From positions 372,001 through 436,000 of the forward strand of contig JABMLP010000006.1 of NCBI GenBank assembly GCA_013176395.1: DNA of 64,000 nucleotides, in the 5' to 3' direction. Shown here in pieces: positions 33,004 through 43,857 of this stretch; the stretch's first letter is position 1, and each line of letters opens with the position of its first letter. The notes under the pieces were generated by a model. The model had not been told where the DNA came from, ran no database searches, and saw nothing but the letters and a program-made list of their open reading frames with translations. The DNA is from Venturia oleaginea (lineage: Eukaryota > Ascomycota > Dothideomycetes > Venturiales > Venturiaceae). Position numbers and translations under genes: made by a program.

Positions 33004-33958
33004 TTCTGTCGTTAAAATGGAAGGTAATGACGTCTCCTAGGGCTCGTCGTATCCACATAGGAGATCTTGAAGACCGAGCAAGGAACGTTCTGAAACGGGC
33101 GTGTGAGCTTTGGGAAGAGGTGATTTGAAAAGAGTGCGCACTTCCAGGCTTAGAGACTGTGATTATGGTTGTTTCTCGTTAACGATTGGAGGTTTCTCAG
33201 GGACGGAGTGATGCACGGAGGAAACGCGGCAGATCCCCCTCTCCGCTAGACTAGAACTATGATGTGGCAGTGCAAGGACGCGCAACTGGCCTCGCCCCAC
33301 GCAAGGCTGTCAAGGTGAGCATCACTTACTTAGAAGGCAGTCTTCCTGGGCGAGCGCAAGGCATTGGAAAAAGATCAGAGAGGCTTCTCGAGCGAGAAAT
33401 TGAAAGAGTAGAGAAAATGCTTTGAGAGACAAAATCCTGGTACAAAATGCTGGAGAGAAAGCTGAAAATATAGGTTATTCGTCTGAATGCGTGAGGAAAG
33501 AAAGCATACATATACCATGAACTCAAAGTTTTCGGAGGAGCCGGCTAGGAGTATTTAGAGGTCCAGTACAACTGTAGTGCAAAGATAGCATTCCAATTGA
33601 TGCCCTGTATGATCTTGTTACTCGCTTCAAGTTCCCCAGTCAACGGACATAGGACATGAGCCACAAACGGTTGAGCTGACCCACCCACCTCACATCTCGA
33701 ATCGCGGCTGAGTGAAAGTCTTATGTACAGGTGACAGCTTCCTAAGCCAGTCCTCACTCTCCTATATACCATACGCCTCTCTCTTCGAATCTCTAGTACC
33801 AAACACCGGACCGTTCGCTGCTGCGCTGCTGATCAGCTCTCGCTTCAATTCGAAACACTCTTGCTGGTATTAAGGACGAAGATTGGATCACAGACACCAC
33901 AGATTGGTTGGAGACAGTCCTTCGGTCATTGCAAAGGATTGAAGACAGTCAATCATCC
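33004..33958. promoter_or_regulatory. Divergent promoter region between methyltransferase and chitin synthase
   Basis: The two genes point away from each other and share this 955-bp spacer. On the chitin synthase side a TATA-like CCTATATACC lies near 33761, about 200 bp before the start codon. No other gene is seen in it. The functional assignment is from position only. Confidence 0.45.
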
Positions 33959-36900
33959 ATGGCGCAGTACAACCGCCTCGGTATGTGAATTCTTCGTTAG
34001 TCCGCCGGTCACACGCTGTTCTTGTACCCACGGTTTCATCGCTTGTAACCGCAGCAGGGAAGCACCAGATGTTTGCGGGCATGGAATGACATGGACCTTC
34101 TCGTCAATCTATACATCGCAAAACATTATCTCCCCACATACGATACCCAAGCTTTGTTTGGCGAGGTTTTTACCGTACTTGCTGCTAACACCGCTCTCCC
34201 AATCCCACCTCACACTACTGGCACGCCAGATTAATCACTACAACTCGTTCTAACAGTTTGTCTTTTGTAGGGTCACCACATGCTGGCTCCCCCAATGAAG
34301 ACGACGAGTATTACAATTCCAATCGATACCAACAAAGCATGAATCCGCCAGGACGAGGAGGGCGAGTGCCAGGCGCATACAGAACTGAGGGCGTACAATT
34401 GGAGGACAGACCGTATCATGGGGGACACTCGCCTCTAGAGATCCCTATGGGTCCAGGTCAACATCCAGGACAGGGCCCTGGAACTCCCAGCGACAGACTC
34501 CAAGGACAGCCTACAGTACGTCCCATGCAAACGAGCACGCGGTGTCAATCCAGTCCTCCACGCCGAAGAGCTATGACTGGGACAACATGCCCAACTCGGT
34601 ATCGATATTGATAAATGACTGGCGGCGCAATTACTGCAGATCGCCAGCAATTTATCGACCTCGGTCCAGAAGTGGCAGATTTTAAGTAAAATGCTAATGT
34701 CGTGATTCCAGTACTCTGTCGAAAATGTCGCCAACAGCTATGGACACAATGACGCATACGATCACGCCTATCCTCACCACCAAGACTCATATAGTGTTGA
34801 CCCTCACGCGCACCAGGAAGGCTACTTCAATGCGTCCTACGATCCGTCACCACAGCACGAAAGTGGACAGCATTATTGGCAAGATGAAGCGGACAGTACG
34901 CCTATGCTCCATCCTCACGCGACGAATTCATTCGGACCAGACCACCATTATCAAGACGAACCGCATTCTCTGCCTTCGCCTAGCCCAGCTCCTGCTCCTG
35001 CTCCTGCTCCTATAAGGCGGTGGAAAACTGTAAAGGAGGTGCAACTTTTCAACGGCAACTTGGTCCTCGATTGTCCGATTCCACCGAGGTAGGCATTTGT
35101 GTTAAGAGTCCTTGAATCCATTATCGACATCGATAAATTTCTGGCGATCTTGCAGATACAACTTGCCAGAAACTTATCGATGTTGATCTCGAGTTGAGGT
35201 TTTGGATTCAGATAAAGAATTGGCTAATCCGCACGCCCAGGCTACTCAATCAAGTCCCTCATGTGGAACCTCCAGAGCGCGATGAGTTCACGCATATGCG
35301 ATATACAGCAGCGACTTGCGACCCAAGCGACTTTGCTGGGGAACGATTCACACTACGACAGAAGCTTTTCGCAAAGCCACGGCATACTGAGCTATTTATT
35401 GTGGTGACCATGTACAATGAAGAGGATGAGCTGTTTGCACGGACGATGATGGGTGTGATCAAGAATATTGAATTCATGAACTCGCGGACAAGCAGCAAGA
35501 CCTGGGGCAAAGATGCGTGGAAGAAGATCGTTGTATGTGTGGTCAGCGATGGGCGCGCTAAGATACATCCTCGGACAAGAGCCTTGCTGGCTGCGATGGG
35601 CGTGTACCAGGACGGTATCGCAAAACAATATGTCAACAAGAAAGAAGTCACGGCGCATATCTACGAGTATACCAGTCAGATGACACTCGACCTCAAGAAG
35701 GGCGTGGTCAGCGTGAAACGTGGAACTACACCAGTCCAAATGCTGTTCTGCTTGAAGGAAAAGAATCAGAAGAAGATCAACTCCCATAGATGGTTCTTCC
35801 AGGCGTTTGGCGAGGTTTTGCAACCGAATATTTGCGTTCTTATCGATGCCGGTACCCGTCCGGGCAAAGATTCAATCTACAAGCTCTGGAAAGCTTTCGA
35901 CGTGGAGCCCATGTGTGCAGGCGCTTGTGGTGAGATCAAAGCGCTCCTCGAGCACGGAAAGAAGCTGTGGAATCCTCTCGTGGCGACGCAGAACTTCGAG
36001 TACAAGATGAGCAACATCTTGGACAAGCCTACAGAAAGCGCATTCGGCTTCATTTCCGTGTTACCTGGTGCTTTCTCGGCATACCGATACATTGCACTAC
36101 AGAACGACAAGACCGGAAACGGACCTCTCGAAAAGTACTTTGCTGGTGAGAAGATGCACGGTGCCAATGCCGGTATATTCACTGCGAACATGTATCTTGC
36201 TGAAGATCGAATTCTTTGCTTCGAACTAGTATCCAAGCGGAATTGTGCCTGGATTCTGCAGTACGTCAAAGGTTCGACCGGCGAGACTGATGTTCCGGAA
36301 GAGATGTCCGACTTCATCCTTCAGCGAAGACGTTGGCTGAACGGATCCTTTTTCGCCGCCGTGTACGCCTTGGCTCATTCCTACCAAATCTTCCGCAGCG
36401 ACCACTCGTTCATCCGCAAGATCATGTTCCACGTCGAATTTTTGTACCAGACCATCAACATGATCTTCGCTTGGTTCGCCTTGGGTAACTTCTTCTTGGT
36501 CTTCCGTATTCTCACAAACTCTCTTGGTTCCAACACGTTGCTCGGTCTGCCTGGACGGATTCTGTCCATCGTTTTTGAATGGGGATATCTTTCGACGCTC
36601 ATCACTTGTTTCGTACTGGCCCTCGGCAATCGACCTCAAGGAAGTAACAGGCTATACATGACCATGGTCTACTTCTGGGTGCTGATTATGGCATATCTGA
36701 TGTTCGCCTCCGTGTACATCACTGTTCGTTCAGTGCAGGACGAAACCAAGAATGGCTTCAAATTCACCGACCTGATCTCCAACACCATCTTCTCCACACT
36801 CATCGTCAGCATGGCCAGTACATATGTCCTGTGGTTTGTCATATCGTTCTTATTCTTCGATCCATGGCACATGTTCACGAGTTTCGTCCAATACATCCTC

Positions 36901-37458
36901 CTCACGCCAACATACATCAACATCTTGAACGTATACGCGTTCTGCAACACGCACGATATCACATGGGGAACTAAGGGTGATACCAAGCCCGAGAAGCTCG
37001 GTGCAGCGACTGTAGGCAAGGATGGTAAAATGACGCTCGACGTGCCTACCGAAGATGCGGACCTCAACACGCAGTACGAGAAGGAACTTAGCGTGTTTGC
37101 CTCGAAGTTCAAACCACCGGCGAAGACACCCAGTGCAGAAGACAAGCAAGAAGACTACTACAAAGGCTTCAGATCGGTCGTTGTCCTCGCGTGGATGTTC
37201 TGCAATCTCGCATTGTGTGCGACGGTTCTGCAGACTGGCGGGCTGCAGGTGACGGTGCCCTCGGACCAGACAGAAGCCAGGGCTCAACTGAAAGCAAAGA
37301 TTTATCTGTCTGTTGTTCTTTGGAGTGTGGCTGGGTTGTCTCTTTTCAGATTCATCGGGGCCATCTGGTTCTTGATTGTGCGGATGGTGAGTTGTACCCC
37401 ATTTCAGGTATTCAATGGCAATGACTAACACATTGATTTCTAGTTCCGTGGTATCTAA
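33959..37458 (+). CDS. Chitin synthase, class III-like, 5 exons
   Basis: Proposed exons: 33959-33980, 34271-34515, 34712-35088, 35241-37386, 37444-37458; 2805 nt, 934 residues, all in frame. The enzyme polymerises GlcNAc from UDP-GlcNAc into chitin at the plasma membrane. The N-terminus (1-190) is polar, rich in Tyr, His and Pro, with [12 protein letters not shown]. It is followed by the conserved [20 protein letters not shown], split from [15 protein letters not shown] by an intron. Catalytic signatures are [20 protein letters not shown] (about residue 536) and QRRRWLNGS (about 576). At least six membrane helices lie after residue 590. The last exon encodes only FRGI and stop. Class III (ChsB/ChsG type) is my best judgement from the N-terminal region; class I is the alternative. 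A 45-nt exon at 34554-34598 is possible. Confidence 0.93.
34599..34711 (+). repeat. Introner-like hairpin insert in chitin synthase intron 2
   Basis: After GTATCG at 34599, the segment ATCGATATTGATAAAT (34601), CTGGCG, a short middle with TGCAGAT, then CGCCAG and AATTTATCGA forms inverted arms. The same order and spacing occur in the next intron of this gene (35123-35187). It begins at a GT that works as a donor if the optional 45-nt exon is used, and the intron ends ATTCCAG at 34711. Confidence 0.7.
35089..35240 (+). repeat. Introner-like hairpin insert in chitin synthase intron 3
   Basis: Within this 152-nt intron, ATCGACATCGATAAATTTCT (35123) followed by GGC is paired with GCCAGAAACTTATCGATGTT (35165), an imperfect inverted repeat of about 23 bp. 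The middle has TGCAGAT as in intron 2. Donor GTAGGC at 35089; acceptor GCCCAG ends at 35240. Confidence 0.75.
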
Positions 37459-38363
37459 ACATTGCTCTTGTATTGGATTGATGTGTACTTGACGCTTGTG
37501 CTTTTGGCGTGGAATGATGGCATGACTGATGGTGTTTTGGGGTGTCTGAATTATGTGTATGAAGAGGGTTTGGAGTATGTGTGTTTTGTAGTATTGCTTT
37601 GGTAGGCACCACGCTTTCACAAGAGTGATTGCTTGCAATTGAGACAAGTCGATCTTCTGGAACTGCGGAAGAAGCAATTATCTAACCCCAATGCAGCGCT
37701 GACAAAACTGATGTCATGAGGCTTATAAAAATGGAGCACACGGAGGTAGAACTGGATCGGTGATGGGCCCCTGGGGCGCGCAAGTACGAGTCAGGATTCC
37801 AGGTCCCACTTCCCGCCCTGCCTCGCCTTTGCACAACGTCAACCAACGCAACTTAGCTACGCAACCTACGCAACCTCTCTCGTGTCGTCGTGTCGAGGTA
37901 CCATACAACGAGGCTCTGCAAACCTCGTCCCAGTGCCACTATCAAGCCGCTTTCAGACAGCTACGCCACACTCCACGTAGCCATTTCCCGATGCCTACGC
38001 CCATTACCCCTGGCCCGGCTGCGTGCTGTGTGCTCTTTTGCAAGCGCACTGGCTTTTTCTTTGTGAAATGATGCCGTTGTTGGTAAATGGTTGCTAGGGG
38101 GTACTCTGTATCTTAACAAGATCAGGTTTTCATTTGCTGAGCTTAAATAGGCCTGTGCATCATTCCTGTTGATTTTTATTCCTGCATCTCAACTAATCGC
38201 ATCTACCTTGGGTCAAAGTCTCTCTTCACATTCGACTTCGACTTCGACTTCGACTTCGACTTCCATTTCATCAACGTCTTCAGCCCCCGTTCCATCAGCG
38301 TCTTCTTTCATCAGCGTCTTCTGCCTTCTGCCCTTTCCAAAGCGTAATTGTACCACCATCAAA
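37459..38363. promoter_or_regulatory. 3' flank of chitin synthase and promoter/leader of the cell-wall protein gene
   Basis: No gene is seen. A TATA-like CTTAAATAGG lies near 38144. A CT-rich leader follows, with five tandem TTCGAC units at 38231-38260 and TCAGCGTCTTC-type repeats at about 38270-38325 before the ATG at 38364. The hexamer could be an unstable microsatellite in the 5' UTR. Confidence 0.5.
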
Positions 38364-39214
38364 ATGCGTTTCTCCAACGTCCTCGTGCCATTGATGGCCG
38401 CCTCCGTCGTTGTCGCCGTTGCAGACCCAGAACCTCAAGTCGACTCCCTCATTTCCGCTATTACATCTGGTGCTTCTTCGGTCTTTGGCGCAGCAACATC
38501 AGATGTCGCCTCTGTCGCAACCAGCCTTGCTACAGGAGCTGAGAGTGTAGCTACCTCCGTCGCTACTGTTGTGAGTGTCTTCATCAACCACCTATTCTCT
38601 GCACAGCAAGCTGATTTCAATATTAGGTCACATCCGGCGCAGGCGGTGTTGCTACAACCATCACCAGTGGAGCTGTTGGCGTTTTCTCAACCGTATGAAT
38701 TACATTCCTTTTCTCTGTGTACAGCAAGCTAACATCTGCGCAGGCCACGTCCGGAGCCGCATCAGTAGCGACAGGCGTCGCCACAACTATCACATCAGGA
38801 GCCGGCGGTGGTGTCTTCAGCACAGTCACGTCAGGAGCTGGAGGTGTCTTCAGCACGGTTACCTCAGGAGCTGGAGGTGTCGCCACAACCATCACATCAG
38901 GAGCTGGAGGCGTTTTCAGCACAGTCACTTCAGGAGCCGGAGGTGTCGCTTCCACCATTACATCAGGAGGTGGAGGTGTCTTCAGCACAGTCACGTCAGG
39001 GGCCGGAGGTGTCGCCACAACCATCACATCGGGTGCCGGAGGCGCCTTCAGCACAGGTACATCAGGATCTGGAGGTGTTGCTTCTAGCATTGCTTCAGGA
39101 GGATCGAGTGTTGCCTCTGGTGCTACGAGTGCTGCGGGTGTAGAGCCAACCGCTGGTGTTAGTCTGCAGGGTGCGCTTTTCGGTGCCGGGTTGGCTGTTG
39201 TTGCGGTGTTGTAA
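38364..39214 (+). CDS. Secreted repeat-rich cell-wall protein, putative GPI anchor
   Basis: Proposed exons 38364-38570, 38627-38692 and 38744-39214; 247 residues, all splice phases 0. A signal peptide (MRFSNVLVPLMAASVVVAVA) is followed by a Ser/Thr/Ala/Gly-rich protein. From residue 70 onward about nine copies of an 11-residue unit alternate between TSGAGGVFSTV and TSGAGGVATTI. The C-terminus is hydrophobic (GALFGAGLAVVAVL) after small residues, as for a GPI anchor, though it is short. The composition predicts heavy O-mannosylation. No enzyme domain. It resembles structural wall or surface proteins; function is inferred from architecture only. A Fot element begins 147 bp after the stop. Confidence 0.8.
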
Positions 39215-39360
39215 GAGTCGGACATGGAAAGATCTGCGACAAAGAAGAGGTTATTTCGCCATTGATTGTTCTTCAGCGAGCGATATCGTTTGTCAAGATC
39301 ACATACTGATAACCATGATTCGAGTGGTTACATCGAGAATCTGCTGTGAATTTGTGAATA

Positions 39361-41203
39361 GAGTGTGGACCCCAGATATGACCCAACCCCAGATATGACC
39401 CACGAAAATCCTCCAAAGCGCATGCTACACGCGTCATCCCCACCAATGCCTTCAAAATCATCCAAAAAATCGCCGGATTACGAAGTTCAACTATTAAAGG
39501 CTTTTATGCACTACAAAATAAAGACTTTTCGTCTATTAGGGCTGCTGCAAAGTTCTTTCAAGTTGATAACAAAACACTACAGCGCAGGCTCAACGGCGGC
39601 TTGACGAACTCTACCAGCCACGAAATGACCCAAATTCTTACCATCGCGGAAGAAGATACTCTTGTACGCTGGATTAAGCGATACACAAATACTGGAACTC
39701 ATATTACCAACCCGTTGCTCAAAGAGCTCGCAATTCATATTCGACACGCACGCGTCACATCTTATCCTACCTACCACCCCACGCTTCACTATCAACGATA
39801 AATGGATCCAGCGCTTTCAAAAAAGACATCCTGAGATAACAGGAGTATATGCTCGTCAGCTAGAGCATGTACGCAACGAGGGGGCAACATATGAGCATGT
39901 AAAACGCTGGTTTGACGCAGTCGGAGAGATGCTCCAGGAGCATAAGTACGATCCTGCGCATATGTGGAATATGGATGAGGCTGGATTTGGTATTGGCGAA
40001 GAGCAGGCGTTGAAGGTGCTTGTACACCTCGACAGTACACAGAAGTACAAGGTGATCGGAGGCAAACAGGAGTGGGCAACAGTGATTGAGTGCATCAATG
40101 CCGCAGGCGAAGCGCTGGCGCCGCTCCTGATATTCAAAGGCCAGGACGTTAATACGCGATGGATCAATGAATCATCACCTCTGGGATGGCACTTTGCAAC
40201 AAGCAAGAATGGCTGGACCTCGAATAACCTTGGGTTGGCGTGGCTAATCAATGTTTTCGACCCTCTTACCCGCGAGAAGGCTGCGGGTCGCCAGCGTTTA
40301 CTTGTCGCGGATGGCCATGGAAGTCATATCCAGGGCGATTTTATTGCATACTGCATGGAGCATAATATTGATCTCCTAATTATGCCTCCTCACTGCTCAC
40401 ATATACTACCACCGCTTGATGTAGGCGTGTTTGCGGCGTTTAAACGGGCCCTTACTATCGAAACGCATGCGATCTCCCGGCTCAGTTCACAGCGCATCCC
40501 ACGCTCAGAATGGATTGAATTACTCTCTCGTGCACGCGAAAGGGCTATGAGCAAGGAAAATATCCTTAGTGGATGGCGTGGCACCGGCTTATGGCCTGCG
40601 CTTCCTATGCGAGTACTCAGAGGGCTTCCGAAAGACTCACCTATACCGGCTCCACAACCAATTACACCACGCGCAATAACTACTCTCGATCTCTCTTTAC
40701 TACAGAGCTCTCCTCCAGAAGTAGTTGAACTATTAAAATCAAATAAAATGTTCATAGAGTCGTTGCGCGAGTGCCATGCCGTTGTTTCGCCGGTACGGCG
40801 CTATGCAGAGCGTATGACACGCCTATGCGAAACTCAAAATGCAACCATTGCAATTCAAGCTGAACAAATAGCTGAGCAATCCGAACTTTTGCGGAAGCGA
40901 AAGAAGGCTAAAAAGGGTAAAAGAGTTCTATTAGAGGGTGTTGCGGTCTATTCGACTACGGAAGTGTTGCGTATAGCCCGCGAGGAGGAGGCGCGCGTTG
41001 AAGCAAAAAACCAACGGGGGCGCCAACGCAAAGTTATTATAGTCGAGACTAGTTCGGAGGAGCAAGATGAGGATTCTGAGGATTTATTAGATAGTTTTAT
41101 TAAAACGCCGGTGGCACGTGGGCGGCGCGCAGTGTTCTCACATGTCGAGGTTTGATTTTCGTGGGTCATATCAGGGGTTGGGTCATATCTGGGGTCCACA
41201 CTC
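39361..41203 (+). mobile_element. Fot/pogo DNA transposon with self-repeating TIRs (Fot-D)
   Basis: The ends are 50-bp inverted repeats with one mismatch, GAGTGTGGACCCCAGATATG at the start. Inside each arm the unit ACCCCAGATATGACCCA occurs twice in tandem. TA flanks both sides (39359-39360 and 41204-41205). The 1843-bp length and single plus-strand transposase are typical. This family is distinct from Fot-B, Fot-C and Fot-E by its TIR. Confidence 0.95.
39395..41155 (+). pseudogene. Fot-D transposase, frameshifted near the N-terminus
   Basis: The putative start (MTHENPPKRM) lies within the TIR. Frames change at about 39520 and again near 39780. From about 39780 the frame is open to 41155, about 460 codons. 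It holds the first catalytic Asp in WNMDEAGFGIG, the second in LLVADGHGSHIQGDF and the third in CSHILPPLDVGVF. After the DDE region come a Pro-rich linker and a basic C-terminal segment (LLRKRKKAKKGKR) without a zinc knuckle. Only the DNA-binding part is broken. Confidence 0.9.
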
Positions 41204-41602
41204 TACATGCATTGCCATGATGGAAGGATCTTCCTTATCCCTGCAACTGTGACTGGCATCCGGAACGAGCAGACTATGCAAAAATGTCATCGATCCAAAA
41301 GCTTTTGTCTTTCATCTCATTAATTAGACCCTGTGTTTATCCTGTTGCTGTGCCATTACGCATGGCCGCCTTCATAGAGTTCTAGAGCCTGACCGATATC
41401 TCTTACCCCAAATGTCACGGCAGCGATAGGATGTATAGAATGAACTAGGGTTCTAAGAACTGAATGTGATAATAGAATTTACGGTAGAGAGCGAATTACT
41501 ACGAGGGCGCGAAGATATCGCGCCTTAGCCACAATGTGGCTAACGCGATACGCCCGAGCCACGAAGTAACGTGACGGCAAGGAGCCATGCCGTGCCGTCA
41601 CA

Positions 41603-43092
41603 TCTACCAAGGAAGATTATTCGTGCCTGAAGACGACAACCTCCGTACTCAACTGCTAAACGAAATTCATGCCTCGCTGCCAGCAGCGCACCCCGGACGA
41701 AACAAGACCTGTAAGATTGTTGCCCGCAAGTTCTACCGCCCTCGTATGAATGGAGACATCGATCGATACGTCGCCGCCTGTCAGTCATGCAGGAGATCGT
41801 CAGTCCCTCGAGATAAGACCCCTGGACTATTGAAGCCTCTCCCCATTCCTGATCGCCCATGGCAGCATGTATCAATGGATTTCATGTCGTTTAACAAGGA
41901 CAAGCATGGTTACGACAACGTGTTCGTAGTAGTTGACCGCCTTGGAAAGAGACCGTTCTCGATTCCCTGCCAGAAGACCGTAAAGGCTAAGGAGGCCGCT
42001 CGGATGTACTATGAACACATCTATCGTATCTACGGCTTACCCGACACCAATGTGTCCGACCAGGACCCTCGATTTATCTCAGCCTTTTGGGATGAATTAA
42101 GCCTTATTCTCGGAATCAAACTCAGACGAAGTACCGCAGAACACGGGCAGACCGATGGCCAGACCGAAATTGTCAACCAAGCAGTACAGCAGAAGCTTCG
42201 GCACTTCGTGAATCACTACCAGGACAATTGGTCTGAATTGCTACCAGCAATGGATTTCGCAGCAGCATCGTCACCACACGAGTCAACAGGACTGTCACCC
42301 TCAGAGATCGAAATGGGATTCTTACCGCGGATGCACTACGACTGGGATTCACACACAGAAGGCAACACTGCAACAGAGAGGATGAATCGCCAAGAAGCAC
42401 AGCAGTATGCGACACGAATGTATAACGCATGGAAGTTCGCAAAGGAACAACTATTCAAGGCCCAAGCCCGATAATCGACGCAGGCGAACAAGAAACGACG
42501 AAAGGAGGACTTCGACTTCAATGAGGAGACTGGCATTGGAGATTCAGTATACATTACAAAGAAGGCTTGGATTACTGATCGACCCTGCGACAAGCTTGAC
42601 AATCCTGTAGTATGCCGATTCCCCATCATTGGAAAGAAGGGACACTCTTGGATTGTCAAGCTACCCGAGAGCTAAAAGGTTGGCAACGTGTTCCACTCAG
42701 ACTGGCTTCGAAAGGCATCCCTCGAAGGGCTACCAGGGCAGCAGAACGCCAACGATGAGAACGACAGCTATGAGATCCATGGCAACGTGGAATGGGAAGT
42801 TGAACAAATACTCGGTAGCAGTATTCACCGTCGCAAACTCCAATACATGGTATCATGGAAAGGCTGGGACCCAGATAACACCTGGTACGACGCGGAGAGT
42901 TTCAAGAACTCGCCAAAGCTGCTCCGTCTCTACCACGATGACAACCCAGATACGGACGGACCACCATTGAGGCTCGATGAATGGCAGGATGCATTTGACC
43001 GCGAGATTGAAGATCTGCCTCATGAGGATGACAACGCTGCAGTTACCAAAGGAAGGACAACGAGAATGCGGAGAAGGATGAACAAGCGCTAG
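41603..43092 (+). pseudogene. Integrase and chromodomain of gypsy fragment, two in-frame stops
   Basis: One reading frame extends from 41603 to the stop at 43092 with TAA codons at 42472 and about 42673. It starts inside the integrase zinc finger (HPGRNKTCKI ... CQSCRR). The core follows with the DDE acidic residues in VVVDRLGKRPF, VSDQDPRFIS and the downstream QTDGQTEIVNQ region. The C-terminal chromodomain reads VEQILGSSIHRRKLQYMVSW ending KGWDPDNTWY. Chromodomains direct such elements to heterochromatin. No start codon is available, so it is a fragment. Confidence 0.88.
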
Positions 43093-43190
43093 CCGTGTTG
43101 GGATGATGCATTTAACGGTTTTTGTATTGGGCTTGATGGCGTTCGAATGACAAATTCAGCACGCCAAGATGATATTGAAGGGGGGGGTGA

Positions 43191-43370
43191 TGTGACGGCA
43201 TGGCATGGTGGCCATCTTTGTCACATGACAACGTGTCGCAGCCACACCGTGGCGAGAGGAACATCAACTCGCGCGCCCCGTAGTCACTTACTCTCTATAT
43301 GATATTCTCTCATCACACTGAGTAAAAGGAATCTTAGTTCATTCTGTCTGGTTCAATGCTCGCCGTGACA
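43191..43370 (+). repeat. 3' LTR of the gypsy fragment
   Basis: Begins TGTGACGGCATGGCATGG and ends CGCCGTGACA, 180 bp, directly after a purine run. It shares termini and scattered internal blocks (TCTCTA, ATTCTCTCATCACA) with the Gypsy-1 LTR but is a different subfamily. Confidence 0.85.
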
Positions 43371-43626
43371 CATGCCGTGCCGTCACACCAAACCCCGTAC
43401 TATCGGCTCCCGTCCTAAGGTATCAGACTGTCGAATACACCCGTAGAAGTTTAAGTCTAGTAATTAATTATAGAAATATATTTATACTATATACGGGACC
43501 GAGAGAAAACCGGTATTACTAAATAACCCTTCCTTTCTATAGTATCTTTCTATTAAACATATCAGTATGAATGATATACGAAGCTAACGCGAGATAATCT
43601 CTTTACCTTCGTAGATAGTCTTCTAG

Positions 43627-43857
43627 TGTGACGGGTTAAGATCATGCCTGGATACCACGGAAAACTATCCAAATGTGCAATACAATCTAGCCAAAGAGAA
43701 AAAGATAGATACACGATTGCAAACTCCTCTTGAAGGAGATGTCAAGCCATTCACAAGCTTGCCCTAGAATTATTCCGAGGCTTGACAGCTAGGTCCTCAA
43801 GCGCTATAGAGAGATAGGCAAAGCCTAGATAAAGGCTCAAGGGTACAGCCCGTGACA
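43627..43857 (-). repeat. 3' LTR of Gypsy-2
   Basis: 231 bp, TGTGACGGG ... CCCGTGACA on the plus strand. Immediately at its right lies TTACCCCCTTGCTCTCCC, the complement of a purine tract, which fixes this as the 3' LTR of a minus-strand element. Confidence 0.88.

Larger units (their letters stand above)
41603..43370 (+). mobile_element. 5'-truncated Ty3/gypsy chromovirus fragment with its 3' LTR
   Basis: Contains the C-terminal half of pol, a polypurine tract (GAAGGGGGGGTGA, 43178-43190) and a 180-bp LTR (43191-43370). It is a close relative of Gypsy-1: integrase segments such as MDFMSFNKDKHGYDN are identical. The 5' half including the reverse transcriptase is missing. Confidence 0.88.
41413..43387 (-). 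repeat. Minus-oriented solo LTR split by a gypsy fragment; outer TSD CCAAA
   Basis: The left part (41413-41602) is a complete 190-bp LTR in minus orientation (TGTCACGG ... CCGTCACA). The same last 17 bases (CATGCCGTGCCGTCACA) recur at 43371-43387. CCAAA occurs just outside both ends (41408-41412 and 43388-43392), so the whole composite behaves as one integrated unit. Between the two copies lies a plus-strand gypsy 3' half. Confidence 0.75.

Noticed and set aside
36850..37677. 275-codon ORF on the minus strand
   Set aside because: Overlaps the conserved transmembrane part of chitin synthase in antisense and shows no domain.
38623..39225. 200-codon Pro/Thr-rich ORF on the minus strand
   Set aside because: Mirror image of the repeat region of the cell-wall protein; the repeats keep several frames open. 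The plus strand has signal peptide and introns.
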